This document shows, one piece after another, positions 1 through 6,620 of a DNA stretch of 9,763 bases. The notes under the pieces are model-generated. The model saw only the letters and a list, made by a program, of their open reading frames with translations. It had not been told where the DNA came from and did no database searches. The stretch is from Gammaproteobacteria bacterium (GTDB lineage: Bacteria > Pseudomonadota > Gammaproteobacteria > UBA12402). Made by a program: the position numbers and the translations under genes. The stretch is from assembly GCA_028282395.1 (NCBI GenBank), contig JANQHY010000068.1, positions 1-9,763 on the forward strand, given 5' to 3'. Positions within the stretch are counted from its first letter, which is position 1; every line of letters starts with the position of its first letter.

Positions 1-49
1 TCACACGTAAACTCTTTGCAGGTCAATATCAAGCCGAGAACAACAGACT

Positions 50-1510
50 ATGTTTGAACAACTCTTTAAAAACATTGATGATATTTTACGCAAAGATGCT
101 GGATGCTCCAGCGAGCTCGACTATACTGAGCAAACATCCTGGGTGATTTTCCTCAAATACTTAGAAGACTTTGAACAAGACAGGAAAGAGAAGTGCAAAA
201 TTGATGGCAAGCCCTATCAACCAATTCTCAAAAAACCCTACCAGTGGAGTCAGTGGGCCGCGCCAAAAAACAAAAAAGGTGAGATTGATTATGATCATGC
301 CTTAACAGGCGATGCGCTACTCAAATTTGTAAATAACAAACTATTCCCCTATTTGCAGAAATTCAAAAACGATGACACCCCCAGCAATAGCTTAGCGTAT
401 AAAATTGGCGAGATATTCTCCGAGATCAAAAACAAATTACACAATGGTTATTCGTTAAGAGATGTTCTGGATACCGTTGATAAGTTACGCTTTCGTTCCT
501 CTCAAGAAAAACATGAGCTGTCGCATCTGTATGAGGCAAAAATTAAAAATATGGGCAATGCTGGACGTAATGGTGGCGAATACTACACCCCCAGACCACT
601 TATCCGCGCCATGATCAAAGTGATCCAACCTAAAATTGGCGAAACCATTTATGATGGCGCTGCCGGCTCAGCTGGATTCCTGTGCGAGGCATTTGAGTAT
701 CTTTACCATCATAGCGGTAGAATTTCAGCAAAAAATAAACGTTTCCTGCAGGAGAACACCTTTTTTGCTAAGGAGAAAAAATCTCTTGCTTATATTATCG
801 CAATTATGAATATGATCTTACATGGGATTGATTCACCCAATGTGATACACACCAATACCCTAGCTGAAAATATCATGGATATCCAACCCAGTGATCAGTA
901 TGATATCATACTCGCCAATCCTCCCTTCGGCGGCAAAGAGCGCAAAGAGATACAACAAAACTTTCCTATTAAAACAGGCGAAACGGCCTTTTTATTTTTG
1001 CAGCATTTCATCAAATCGTTGAAACCTGGTGGCCGCGCGGCTGTGGTCATTAAAAACACCTTTCTATCAAATGCTGATAACGCCGCTATTGCACTAAGAC
1101 GTGAACTACTGAGCACATGTAACTGCCACACTATTCTTGATTGCCCTGCCAAGACATTTATAGGTGCCGGCGTTAAAACCATTGTACTCTTTTTCACCAA
1201 AGGCCAGTCAACAAAATCTATTTGGTACTACCAACTCAATCCTGGACGCTCATTAGGAAAAACGAATCCACTGAATGATGAAGATCTACAAGCGTTCATC
1301 ACATTACAGAAAACACAAAAAAACTCTGATGACTCCTGGCTTGTTAATGTAAACTCGATTGATACAGAGACCTATGATCTATCTGTACGCAATCCGAATG
1401 CCAATTCTGAGAAACCTCTACGCAAACCAGAAGAAATTCTGGCAGAAATAGATCAACTTGATCAGCAGAACGTATCAGTTATTGAAAAACTACGGGAGTT
1501 GATTACATGA
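50..1510 (+). CDS. hsdM: Type I restriction-modification system, methyltransferase (M) subunit
   Basis: HsdM transfers a methyl group from S-adenosylmethionine to N6 of adenine within the site chosen by HsdS. The M2S1 complex acts alone as methylase and with HsdR as restriction enzyme. Seen in the 486-aa product: a helical N-terminal region with the run WVIFLKYLEDFEQDRK (31-46); the family motif GEYYTPRPL (177-185); SAM-binding motif I as DGAAGSAGF (202-210); and catalytic motif IV as NPPF (290-293). Length is normal for the family and nothing looks broken. ATG at 50 is the only usable start: the frame has a stop at 8-10 and no other ATG, GTG or TTG between. No convincing Shine-Dalgarno sequence is seen, and the promoter must lie upstream of the window. 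The stop overlaps the hsdS start by 4 nt (ATGA), which implies coupled translation. Confidence 0.96.
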   Translation: MFEQLFKNIDDILRKDAGCSSELDYTEQTSWVIFLKYLEDFEQDRKEKCKIDGKPYQPILKKPYQWSQWAAPKNKKGEIDYDHALTGDALLKFVNNKLFPYLQKFKNDDTPSNSLAYKIGEIFSEIKNKLHNGYSLRDVLDTVDKLRFRSSQEKHELSHLYEAKIKNMGNAGRNGGEYYTPRPLIRAMIKVIQPKIGETIYDGAAGSAGFLCEAFEYLYHHSGRISAKNKRFLQENTFFAKEKKSLAYIIAIMNMILHGIDSPNVIHTNTLAENIMDIQPSDQYDIILANPPFGGKERKEIQQNFPIKTGETAFLFLQHFIKSLKPGGRAAVVIKNTFLSNADNAAIALRRELLSTCNCHTILDCPAKTFIGAGVKTIVLFFTKGQSTKSIWYYQLNPGRSLGKTNPLNDEDLQAFITLQKTQKNSDDSWLVNVNSIDTETYDLSVRNPNANSEKPLRKPEEILAEIDQLDQQNVSVIEKLRELIT

Positions 1511-2772
1511 GCTGGAAATCAATAGAATTAGATCGTGTTTGTGATTTTGTAAGAGGCCCTTTTGGTGGAAGCCTAAAAAAAAGCTTTTTCAAAGATAGTG
1601 GTTATGCCGTTTATGAGCAGAAGCACGCTATATCTGGACAATTTTCAGAAGTGCGATACTATATAGATGAGAACAAATTTCGTGACATGATGCGTTTTGA
1701 ATTAGTTCCTGGCGATATAATTATGAGCTGTTCAGGAACAATGGGGAAAGTAGCAATAGTTCCTAACAATGCAAAAAGAGGCATTATAAATCAGGCGCTT
1801 TTAAAATTATCGCCCAAATGCAGTAAAATAGATGCCAAATTCCTAAAATTATGGATGGAAAGTCCTGTTTTTCAAAAACAAGTAGCAGCCCACTCTAAAG
1901 GCGTTGCCATTAAAAATATCGCTTCTGTCAAAACACTGAAAGAAATTACTATCTCGCTCCCGCCTATAAAAGAGCAACAACAAATCGTCAACACTCTTGA
2001 TCAGGCCTTTTCGCTATTAGACACACTTAAATCTAATACTGCAAACCAGTTGACCAGTGCAAAAGAACTCTTTGAAAGCTATTTGGCAACTATTTTTAAT
2101 AATGCCAATAATAATTGGAAAAAAAATAGGCTCGGAGCGCTATTTGAAATTGGCTCAAGTAAACGCGTCCTCAAATCACAGTGGAAAAAACAGGGGGTCC
2201 CATTCTATAGAGGAAGAGAAGTAACAAAACTATCGAAATATGGCTATGTCAATAATGAACTGTTTATCTCCGAGGAGCTATACAGCAAATATGCTAAAAA
2301 ACATGGCGCACCTAAAAATGATGATATCATCATTACGGCTATTGGCACTATTGGCAACTCTTATGTAGTAAAAAATAAAGATAGATTCTATTTTAAAGAT
2401 GCAAGCGTCCTTTGGCTTAAGAAAAAGGCAACCGTATCGAGTCAATTTATCAACATATGGTTACAATCTTCTTTGATGAAGAAGCAGCTAGAGACCGTAA
2501 ACGGCGCAACGGTTAACACACTTACGATTAAGAAAATGCAGAGTTTAACTCTTAATCTCCCACCTCTCCAAGAACAACAGCAGATTGTTGTTATCTTGGA
2601 TAACTTATCATTAAAAACGCAACAGCTGACAGAACATTACCAACAAAAATTAAATCATATCGAAGAATTAAAACAATCTATCCTACAACAAGCGTTTTTA
2701 GGACAATTGTCTGCACAAAGCAGTCAGGAGGCAATATGCAACGTAATGAATCAGATACACGAGCTGAGTTAA
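1507..2772 (+). CDS. hsdS: Type I restriction-modification system, specificity (S) subunit
   Basis: HsdS recognises the bipartite DNA target and holds two HsdM subunits. The 421-aa product has the standard two-half layout. TRD1 spans about 1-150 and ends in LPPIKEQQQIVNTLDQ (151-166), followed by a helical spacer to about 195. TRD2 spans about 205-350 and ends in LPPLQEQQQIVVILDN (351-366), followed by the distal helix with EELKQSILQQAFLGQL (386-401). The LPP-x-x-EQQQIV repeat marks the two structural halves, but at DNA level the two copies differ at many positions, so there is no sign of recent recombination between them. It starts inside the hsdM stop and its last 37 nt overlap hsdR. Composition is A+T-rich (22 G+C in the 60 nt from 1561). 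An A8 run lies at 1575-1582, within codons 23-26. The target sequence cannot be predicted from the sequence alone. Confidence 0.95.
   Translation: MSWKSIELDRVCDFVRGPFGGSLKKSFFKDSGYAVYEQKHAISGQFSEVRYYIDENKFRDMMRFELVPGDIIMSCSGTMGKVAIVPNNAKRGIINQALLKLSPKCSKIDAKFLKLWMESPVFQKQVAAHSKGVAIKNIASVKTLKEITISLPPIKEQQQIVNTLDQAFSLLDTLKSNTANQLTSAKELFESYLATIFNNANNNWKKNRLGALFEIGSSKRVLKSQWKKQGVPFYRGREVTKLSKYGYVNNELFISEELYSKYAKKHGAPKNDDIIITAIGTIGNSYVVKNKDRFYFKDASVLWLKKKATVSSQFINIWLQSSLMKKQLETVNGATVNTLTIKKMQSLTLNLPPLQEQQQIVVILDNLSLKTQQLTEHYQQKLNHIEELKQSILQQAFLGQLSAQSSQEAICNVMNQIHELS
2726..2731 (+). promoter_or_regulatory. Shine-Dalgarno site setting the hsdR start inside hsdS
   Basis: A perfect AGGAGG lies 4 nt before the ATG at 2736 and is embedded in the last codons of hsdS. 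The spacing is short, but no other in-frame start nearby has such a site. It supports an hsdR start 37 nt before the hsdS stop, so restriction-subunit synthesis is probably tied to translation of hsdS. Confidence 0.7.
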
Positions 2773-5147
2773 TTGACCCCAGACTTCGCGCTGTTGGCTG
2801 GGGCGAAGTTGATCAAAGTTATGCTAGAACCGAAGAACCCTGCCCAGGGCGAATTTTACCTGGAGGAGAACGCCAATCTAAACGCTTTTCTGATTATGTG
2901 CTGGTATACCAAAATAAGATTCTCGCCGTTATTGAAGCAAAAAAAGCCGCCTTGTCTTTCAGAGAGGGCCGTGCTCAGGCGCTCGATTATGCAAATCGCT
3001 TAGACTGCCAAATTGCTTATATGACCAATGGCAAGCAGATTTACCAAATAGACCGCAAGAGTGGTGAAGAGGGCGAGGTAGACAACTTTATGTCACCACA
3101 AGCGCTATGGGAACATGTCATGCAGGAGCGCTGCCAGACAGAATTTGAGCGCAAATGGTATGAAAGATTTTCTCAACACTCCTTTGCAAGCCAACCGGGA
3201 AAGCGCTTGCGCTATTATCAGCGAATAGCCGTTGACAGAGTGTTAGAGGCTGTCATGCGTCAACAGCCACGCATTTTGCTGACAATGGCAACCGGTACTG
3301 GCAAAACTTTTGTCGCAGCCCAAATTGCATACAAACTATTTCAGAGTAAGTGGTCATTATCTTCTATTCAAAACAAAGATGGCACAGTACGAGAGCCACG
3401 TATTCTCTTTTTAGCGGATCGAAATATATTGGCCGATCAAGCGTATAGTGGATTTATCGGTATTTTCCCTGAAGAGGCGATGATTAGACTGAATCCCAAA
3501 AAAATCAAGCAACGCAAGAGCATGCCGAAGAATGGCCACCTTTTTTTTACAATCTACCAAACAGTCTCCGGTAAAAATATGAATAAAAAAGGAGAGGAGG
3601 CGCCTAACTTTCAAGAGTACGCACCTAATTTTTTTGATTTCATTATTATTGATGAGTGTCACCGTGGTGGCGCTAATGCCGAAAGCAGTTGGCGCAAGGT
3701 GCTAGACTATTTCCAACCCGCTTATCAACTTGGCATGACAGCAACACCGAAACATACGGAAAATATACAAACCTATCACTACTTTGGCGAACCAGTTTAC
3801 CGCTATAGCCTTAAAGATGGCATCGAGGATGGCTATTTAACCCCCTTCAAAGTCCAAGCAATTGCCAGCAATATTGATGACTATTACTACCATCCCGATG
3901 ATGGTGAAATTATTGCGGGCACACCGCAACAAAATAAACTCTATACAGCTAAATCAGACTTTAATCGTAATATTTCTATTCCTCAGCGCGAGCAGAAACG
4001 CATTGAGTATTGGATGGATAGAATTGGCCCAAATGAAAAAACACTAGTGTTTTGTAGAAGTCAAAAACATGCCGCAGAGGTACGCGACTATATTAACCAA
4101 TATGCCTCAAAAAAACTTAAACGCTATTGTGGCGATGACTATTGTCAAAGAGTCACCTGGGCTGATGGTGAAATGGGCGAACAGGCCTTGCGACAGTTTC
4201 AAGATAACGAAAGAACTCGACCCTTAATTCTGACTACCTCAAGAAAGTTGTCAACCGGCATTGATGCAAGAAATATCCGCAACATTGTGTTAATGCGTCC
4301 CTGTAATGATATGGTCGAGTTTAAGCAAATTATTGGGCGTGGTACCCGACTTTATGAAGGGAAAGAGTTTTTTACTATCTTTGACTTTGACAGAGCGCAT
4401 GAACGATTCAATGAGCCTGAATGGGATGGTGAACCTATTGTAGTAGAAGAAGCTGACTTGGAACGCCCATTAGATCATGCCGCTTCTGAAACTATCTCAT
4501 CAGAACCAGGCGACGAAAACCACCTAGAAACGGAACAAAGCGACAATGCGCGCCCACAACCAATCGTTATTCACCTCTCCGACGAAAGAACCCGTCAAAT
4601 ACAATGCGTTGCTGCAACTCTGTATTGGGGAAAACAACAACGTCCCGTCTCTGCACAAGAGTTTATCCAATCGCTTTACGATACATTACCGCGTTTTTTT
4701 AATAATGAAGAGGAGTTGCGCCAACAATGGTCTGATCCTGATACACGTAACGATTTATTAGCGGCCTTGGCAAAAAGTGGTATCACTAATGATGCTTTTG
4801 AGGAAATTAAACGCGTGGTCGGTAAACCTCAGAGTGATATTTATGATGTCTTAGCCTATATCGCATTTAATTCGCCAATGTTGACGCGCCAGCAACGTGC
4901 ACTGCAAGCGAGAATGCATATACAAGATTTGCTAAGAAACCCGAAAAAAGTTGAGTTTATCGAGTTTATTTTAGAACAATATGTCGAAGAGGGTATTGAA
5001 ACGCTACGAGCTAATAAGCTATCCGATCTGGTAGAGATAAAATATAATCGCAGTATTCAGGAGGCAACCGCCGCTTATGGCTCCGGTGATGAATTCCGCC
5101 AGGATTTTTTAACCTGCCAACAGTCTCTCTATCGAGAAATAATCTGA
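2736..5147 (+). CDS. hsdR: Type I restriction-modification system, restriction/translocase (R) subunit
   Basis: HsdR is the ATP-driven DNA translocase and endonuclease that cuts DNA far from the unmethylated target once bound to M2S. Seen in the 803-aa product: an N-terminal nuclease core with D53 and E67-A-K69 (SDYVLVYQNKILAVIEAKK), a PD-(D/E)xK pattern; Walker A in MATGTGKT (184-191); motif II DECH (306-309); motif III TATP (335-338); motif V region TTSRKLSTGID (500-510); and motif VI QIIGRGTR (531-538). A charged linker (about 565-610) precedes a C-terminal helical region (about 620-803) that resembles the EcoEI-type HsdR C-terminus. The length fits the short EcoAI/EcoEI-like class rather than the ~1170-aa EcoKI class. 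All motifs are present, so it is probably active. It is the last gene of the operon and its stop is followed within 4 nt by the tandem repeats. A T8 run sits at 3541-3548. Confidence 0.96.
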   Translation: MQRNESDTRAELIDPRLRAVGWGEVDQSYARTEEPCPGRILPGGERQSKRFSDYVLVYQNKILAVIEAKKAALSFREGRAQALDYANRLDCQIAYMTNGKQIYQIDRKSGEEGEVDNFMSPQALWEHVMQERCQTEFERKWYERFSQHSFASQPGKRLRYYQRIAVDRVLEAVMRQQPRILLTMATGTGKTFVAAQIAYKLFQSKWSLSSIQNKDGTVREPRILFLADRNILADQAYSGFIGIFPEEAMIRLNPKKIKQRKSMPKNGHLFFTIYQTVSGKNMNKKGEEAPNFQEYAPNFFDFIIIDECHRGGANAESSWRKVLDYFQPAYQLGMTATPKHTENIQTYHYFGEPVYRYSLKDGIEDGYLTPFKVQAIASNIDDYYYHPDDGEIIAGTPQQNKLYTAKSDFNRNISIPQREQKRIEYWMDRIGPNEKTLVFCRSQKHAAEVRDYINQYASKKLKRYCGDDYCQRVTWADGEMGEQALRQFQDNERTRPLILTTSRKLSTGIDARNIRNIVLMRPCNDMVEFKQIIGRGTRLYEGKEFFTIFDFDRAHERFNEPEWDGEPIVVEEADLERPLDHAASETISSEPGDENHLETEQSDNARPQPIVIHLSDERTRQIQCVAATLYWGKQQRPVSAQEFIQSLYDTLPRFFNNEEELRQQWSDPDTRNDLLAALAKSGITNDAFEEIKRVVGKPQSDIYDVLAYIAFNSPMLTRQQRALQARMHIQDLLRNPKKVEFIEFILEQYVEEGIETLRANKLSDLVEIKYNRSIQEATAAYGSGDEFRQDFLTCQQSLYREII

Positions 5148-5174
5148 ATAAAATGGAATCGAGAGAGGGATTGA

Positions 5175-5195
5175 CACTGGCCATCCTGGCCAGTG
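5175..5195. repeat. Hairpin 1 of repeat copy 1
   Basis: CACTGGCCA pairs perfectly with TGGCCAGTG around a TCC loop (9-bp stem). The same hairpin occurs at 5311-5331 and 5449-5469, but as CGCTGGCCA/TGGCCAGCG. The A-T pair of copy 1 is a G-C pair in the others, so both sides changed together. Confidence 0.85.
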
Positions 5196-5237
5196 CCCTA
5201 CGGGTGCCTACGGCATCTAAATCGCCTTTCCTGAAAG

Positions 5238-5251
5238 GGGGTTCGAACCCC
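5238..5251. repeat. T-arm-like palindrome, repeat copy 1
   Basis: GGGGTTCGAACCCC is a perfect 14-bp palindrome containing the tRNA T-loop core TTCGAA. Identical copies lie at 5375-5388 and 5532-5545. On the + strand of copies 1 and 2 it follows the small stem CCTTT/AAAGG. Confidence 0.85.
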
Positions 5252-5492
5252 GACCGTCAACCATTTTTCTCTTGCCAACAAGCAGTAAATGGAGTGGAGA
5301 GAGGGATTGACGCTGGCCATCCTGGCCAGCGCCCTGACGGGTACCTACGGCATCTAAATCGCCTTTCCTGAAAGGGGGTTCGAACCCCAACAGTCAAACC
5401 ATTTTTCTCTTGCCAACAAGCAGTAAATGGAGTGGAGAGAGGGATTGACGCTGGCCATCCTGGCCAGCGCCCTACGGGTGCCTACGGCATCC

Positions 5493-5540
5493 AAATCGTC
5501 TATCCTGACGATTTGTCGAACCCCCTTTGATGGGGTTCGA
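5493..5540. repeat. Two adjacent hairpins in the divergent end of repeat copy 3
   Basis: AAATCGTC (5493-5500) pairs with GACGATTT (5507-5514) around TATCCT. TCGAACCCC (5516-5524) pairs with GGGGTTCGA (5532-5540). Copy 3 has lost the sequence of copies 1 and 2 here but keeps a stem at the same place, plus T-arm-like GGGGTTCGAA. Confidence 0.8.
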
Positions 5541-5554
5541 ACCCCTCAAACTAA

Positions 5555-5609
5555 AATAGTCTTTATGAGGGCCATTGTGCAAAACACAATGGCCCTCATA
5601 AAGACTATT
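5555..5609 (-). terminator. Perfect 25-bp-stem hairpin just 3' of tRNA-Ser; possible tRNA terminator
   Basis: Positions 5555-5579 and 5585-5609 are exact reverse complements (25 bp) separated by the 5-nt loop at 5580-5584. Read on the - strand, the stem begins 2 nt after the CCA of tRNA-Ser and is followed by ATTTTAGTTTG, a weak T-rich tract, so it could terminate the tRNA transcript. It would also lie at the end of the hsd transcript in the other direction, where no T-tract follows. The stem is long for an ordinary intrinsic terminator. The hairpin is certain; the function is inferred. Confidence 0.6.
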
Positions 5610-5610
5610 C

Positions 5611-5700
<90 letters not shown>

Positions 5701-5712
5701 AGTTAGGCTATT

Positions 5713-5729
5713 TAGGGCCTGTGGCCCTA
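5713..5729. repeat. Small hairpin in the tRNA-Ser leader
   Basis: TAGGGCC pairs with GGCCCTA around TGT, 13 nt upstream of the tRNA 5' end on the - strand and inside the predicted precursor leader. It may be a 5' leader structure, or a terminator-like element for + strand read-through. No T-tract supports the second option. Confidence 0.5.
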
Positions 5730-5740
5730 GCTCAGCCAGA

Positions 5741-5769
5741 ATACTACCCTCTTCATGCTATTAGGTCAA
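5741..5769 (-). promoter_or_regulatory. Predicted sigma70 promoter of tRNA-Ser
   Basis: On the - strand, -35 TTGACC (5769-5764) and -10 TAGTAT (5746-5741) are separated by exactly 17 nt. Start is expected near 5734, giving a leader of about 34 nt before the tRNA. Confidence 0.65.
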
Positions 5770-5825
5770 TGCACTTCTCTCTACCTTTTTGTCACTATCG
5801 CAATCTGGCTATTGGCGAAGCGCTA

Positions 5826-5834
5826 TGTTATACT
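5826..5834 (+). promoter_or_regulatory. Predicted extended -10 promoter of yccA
   Basis: TGTTATACT is a good extended -10 element (TGnTATACT) with no clear -35 at 16-18 nt. Start is expected near 5841, leaving a ~34-nt leader with AAGCGGAGG 8 nt before the ATG. Confidence 0.5.
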
Positions 5835-5874
5835 GCTTTTCTATAAATCAAAAATGTAAGCGGAGGCTCTATCC

Positions 5875-6555
5875 ATGCAACCAGAATCTAAGCTGATTAC
5901 GCGCCGTTCTCAGTCAATTTTATCCACTAATATCGTACTGCGTAAAACCTATTCACTGCTAGCCTGTACACTGGTATTCAGCGCCCTGGCTGCCGCTTTC
6001 TCAATGCATGTCCAACTGAGCTTTGTGAAGTATCCGTTCTTGATACTCTTGATCTATTTTGGCCTGCTATTCTTAACCACTTCATTGCGTAATAACCCCG
6101 TTGCCGGCGTTGTTTCAGTCTTTGCACTAACTGGCTTTCTCGGACTGACACTGGGCCCAATACTGCACCACTACATCTCCAATGTCCCTAATGGCCAACA
6201 TCTAATCATTACCGCACTGGGCGGCACTGGTGTGATCTTCTTTGCCTTGTCTGCCTATGCCTTAACCACCAAAAAAGATTTTAGCTATCTCGGTGGCTTT
6301 ATCATGGTCGGCATGGTTGGTGCCCTGCTATTGGGTGTTGCCGCCATGCTATTCCAAATGACAATCACTAGCCTGGTCGTTTCAGGCGCCTTTATTCTCC
6401 TCTCATCGGCACTGATTCTCTATAAAACCAGTGAAATTATTCACGGCGGCGAAACGAACTACATTATGGCAACGGTGACTCTGTATGTCGCTTTATTTAA
6501 TATTTTTGTCAATTTACTCAGAATCTTAAGCGCCTTTAGTGGCGGTAGGAACTAA
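5875..6555 (+). CDS. yccA: YccA-type Bax inhibitor-1 family inner-membrane protein
   Basis: The 226-aa product belongs to the BI-1/YccA family of seven-helix inner-membrane proteins. In E. coli YccA (219 aa) binds the FtsH protease complex and slows degradation of membrane substrates such as SecY. Seen here: a polar N-terminus with STNIVLRKTYSLLACTL (17-33), like the start of E. coli YccA; hydrophobic segments at about 26-45, 50-70, 76-97, 110-129, 138-160, 165-184 and 198-220; and the signatures TGFLGLTLGPIL (86-97) and EIIHGGETNYI (187-197), which match YccA rather than YbhL. The start is supported by AAGCGGAGG 8 nt upstream. It is monocistronic, with its own promoter and terminator. It lies on the other side of tRNA-Ser from the restriction operon and looks like core genome. 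Confidence 0.93.
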   Translation: MQPESKLITRRSQSILSTNIVLRKTYSLLACTLVFSALAAAFSMHVQLSFVKYPFLILLIYFGLLFLTTSLRNNPVAGVVSVFALTGFLGLTLGPILHHYISNVPNGQHLIITALGGTGVIFFALSAYALTTKKDFSYLGGFIMVGMVGALLLGVAAMLFQMTITSLVVSGAFILLSSALILYKTSEIIHGGETNYIMATVTLYVALFNIFVNLLRILSAFSGGRN

Positions 6556-6579
6556 CACAAACCAAACCCTCTCCATCTT

Positions 6580-6611
6580 ATAAGCGGTCTCTCTCTGAGA
6601 CCGCTTATTTT
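6580..6611 (+). terminator. Intrinsic terminator of yccA, between convergent genes
   Basis: ATAAGCGGTCTC (6580-6591) and GAGACCGCTTAT (6597-6608) form a perfect 12-bp stem with loop TCTCT. Ts at 6608-6611 follow on the + strand. It lies between the yccA stop and the end of convergent ybdG. On the - strand no T-tract follows, so it serves ybdG poorly or only as a 3' stabilising hairpin. Confidence 0.85.
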
Positions 6612-6620
6612 AAGTGTTGT

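Larger units (their letters stand above)
5151..5554. repeat. Tandem array of ~137-bp structured repeats (two full copies, one partial)
   Basis: Copy 1 is 5151-5286 (136 bp) and copy 2 is 5287-5424 (138 bp); they differ by about 7 substitutions and 2 indels. Copy 3 matches from 5425 to about 5498 and then diverges into different but still palindromic sequence up to 5554. Each copy starts with AAATGG, has GAGAGAGGGATT (12 nt shared exactly with the tRNA-Ser 3' region, + strand reading), then a 9-bp stem around TCC and two short TAC-loop stems. Copies 1 and 2 also contain the palindrome GGGGTTCGAACCCC, like a tRNA T-arm. CCATTT at the copy ends can pair with the next AAATGG. The region has no credible protein gene; open frames through it simply read the repeats. 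The family is not one I can name. A tRNA-derived attachment-site scar or a REP-like element are both possible. Confidence 0.9.

Noticed and set aside
895..1200. Open frame of 101 aa on the - strand inside hsdM
   Set aside because: Shadow of hsdM, which has all its motifs on the other strand.
1960..2600. Recombining repeats within hsdS (half-subunit shuffling)
   Set aside because: The two LPP-x-x-EQQQIV blocks are alike in protein but differ at many bases, and no second hsdS or recombinase is in the window.
2773..3003. Open frame of 76 aa right after hsdS
   Set aside because: Alternative frame of hsdR, whose N-terminal nuclease residues (D53, E67-A-K69) are encoded here in the real frame.
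5153..5371. Open frame of 72 aa through repeat copies 1 and 2
   Set aside because: It merely translates the tandem repeat and tRNA-like sequence, has no ribosome-binding site and no domain; the same peptide restarts at 5427 because the DNA repeats.
5151..5554. CRISPR array
   Set aside because: Units are ~137 bp, nearly identical throughout, with no short repeat/variable spacer pattern and no cas genes.
5151..5554. Integron attC sites
   Set aside because: The units are palindromic, but I find no GTTRRRY/RYYYAAC core pairs in the right arrangement, and no gene cassettes or integrase.
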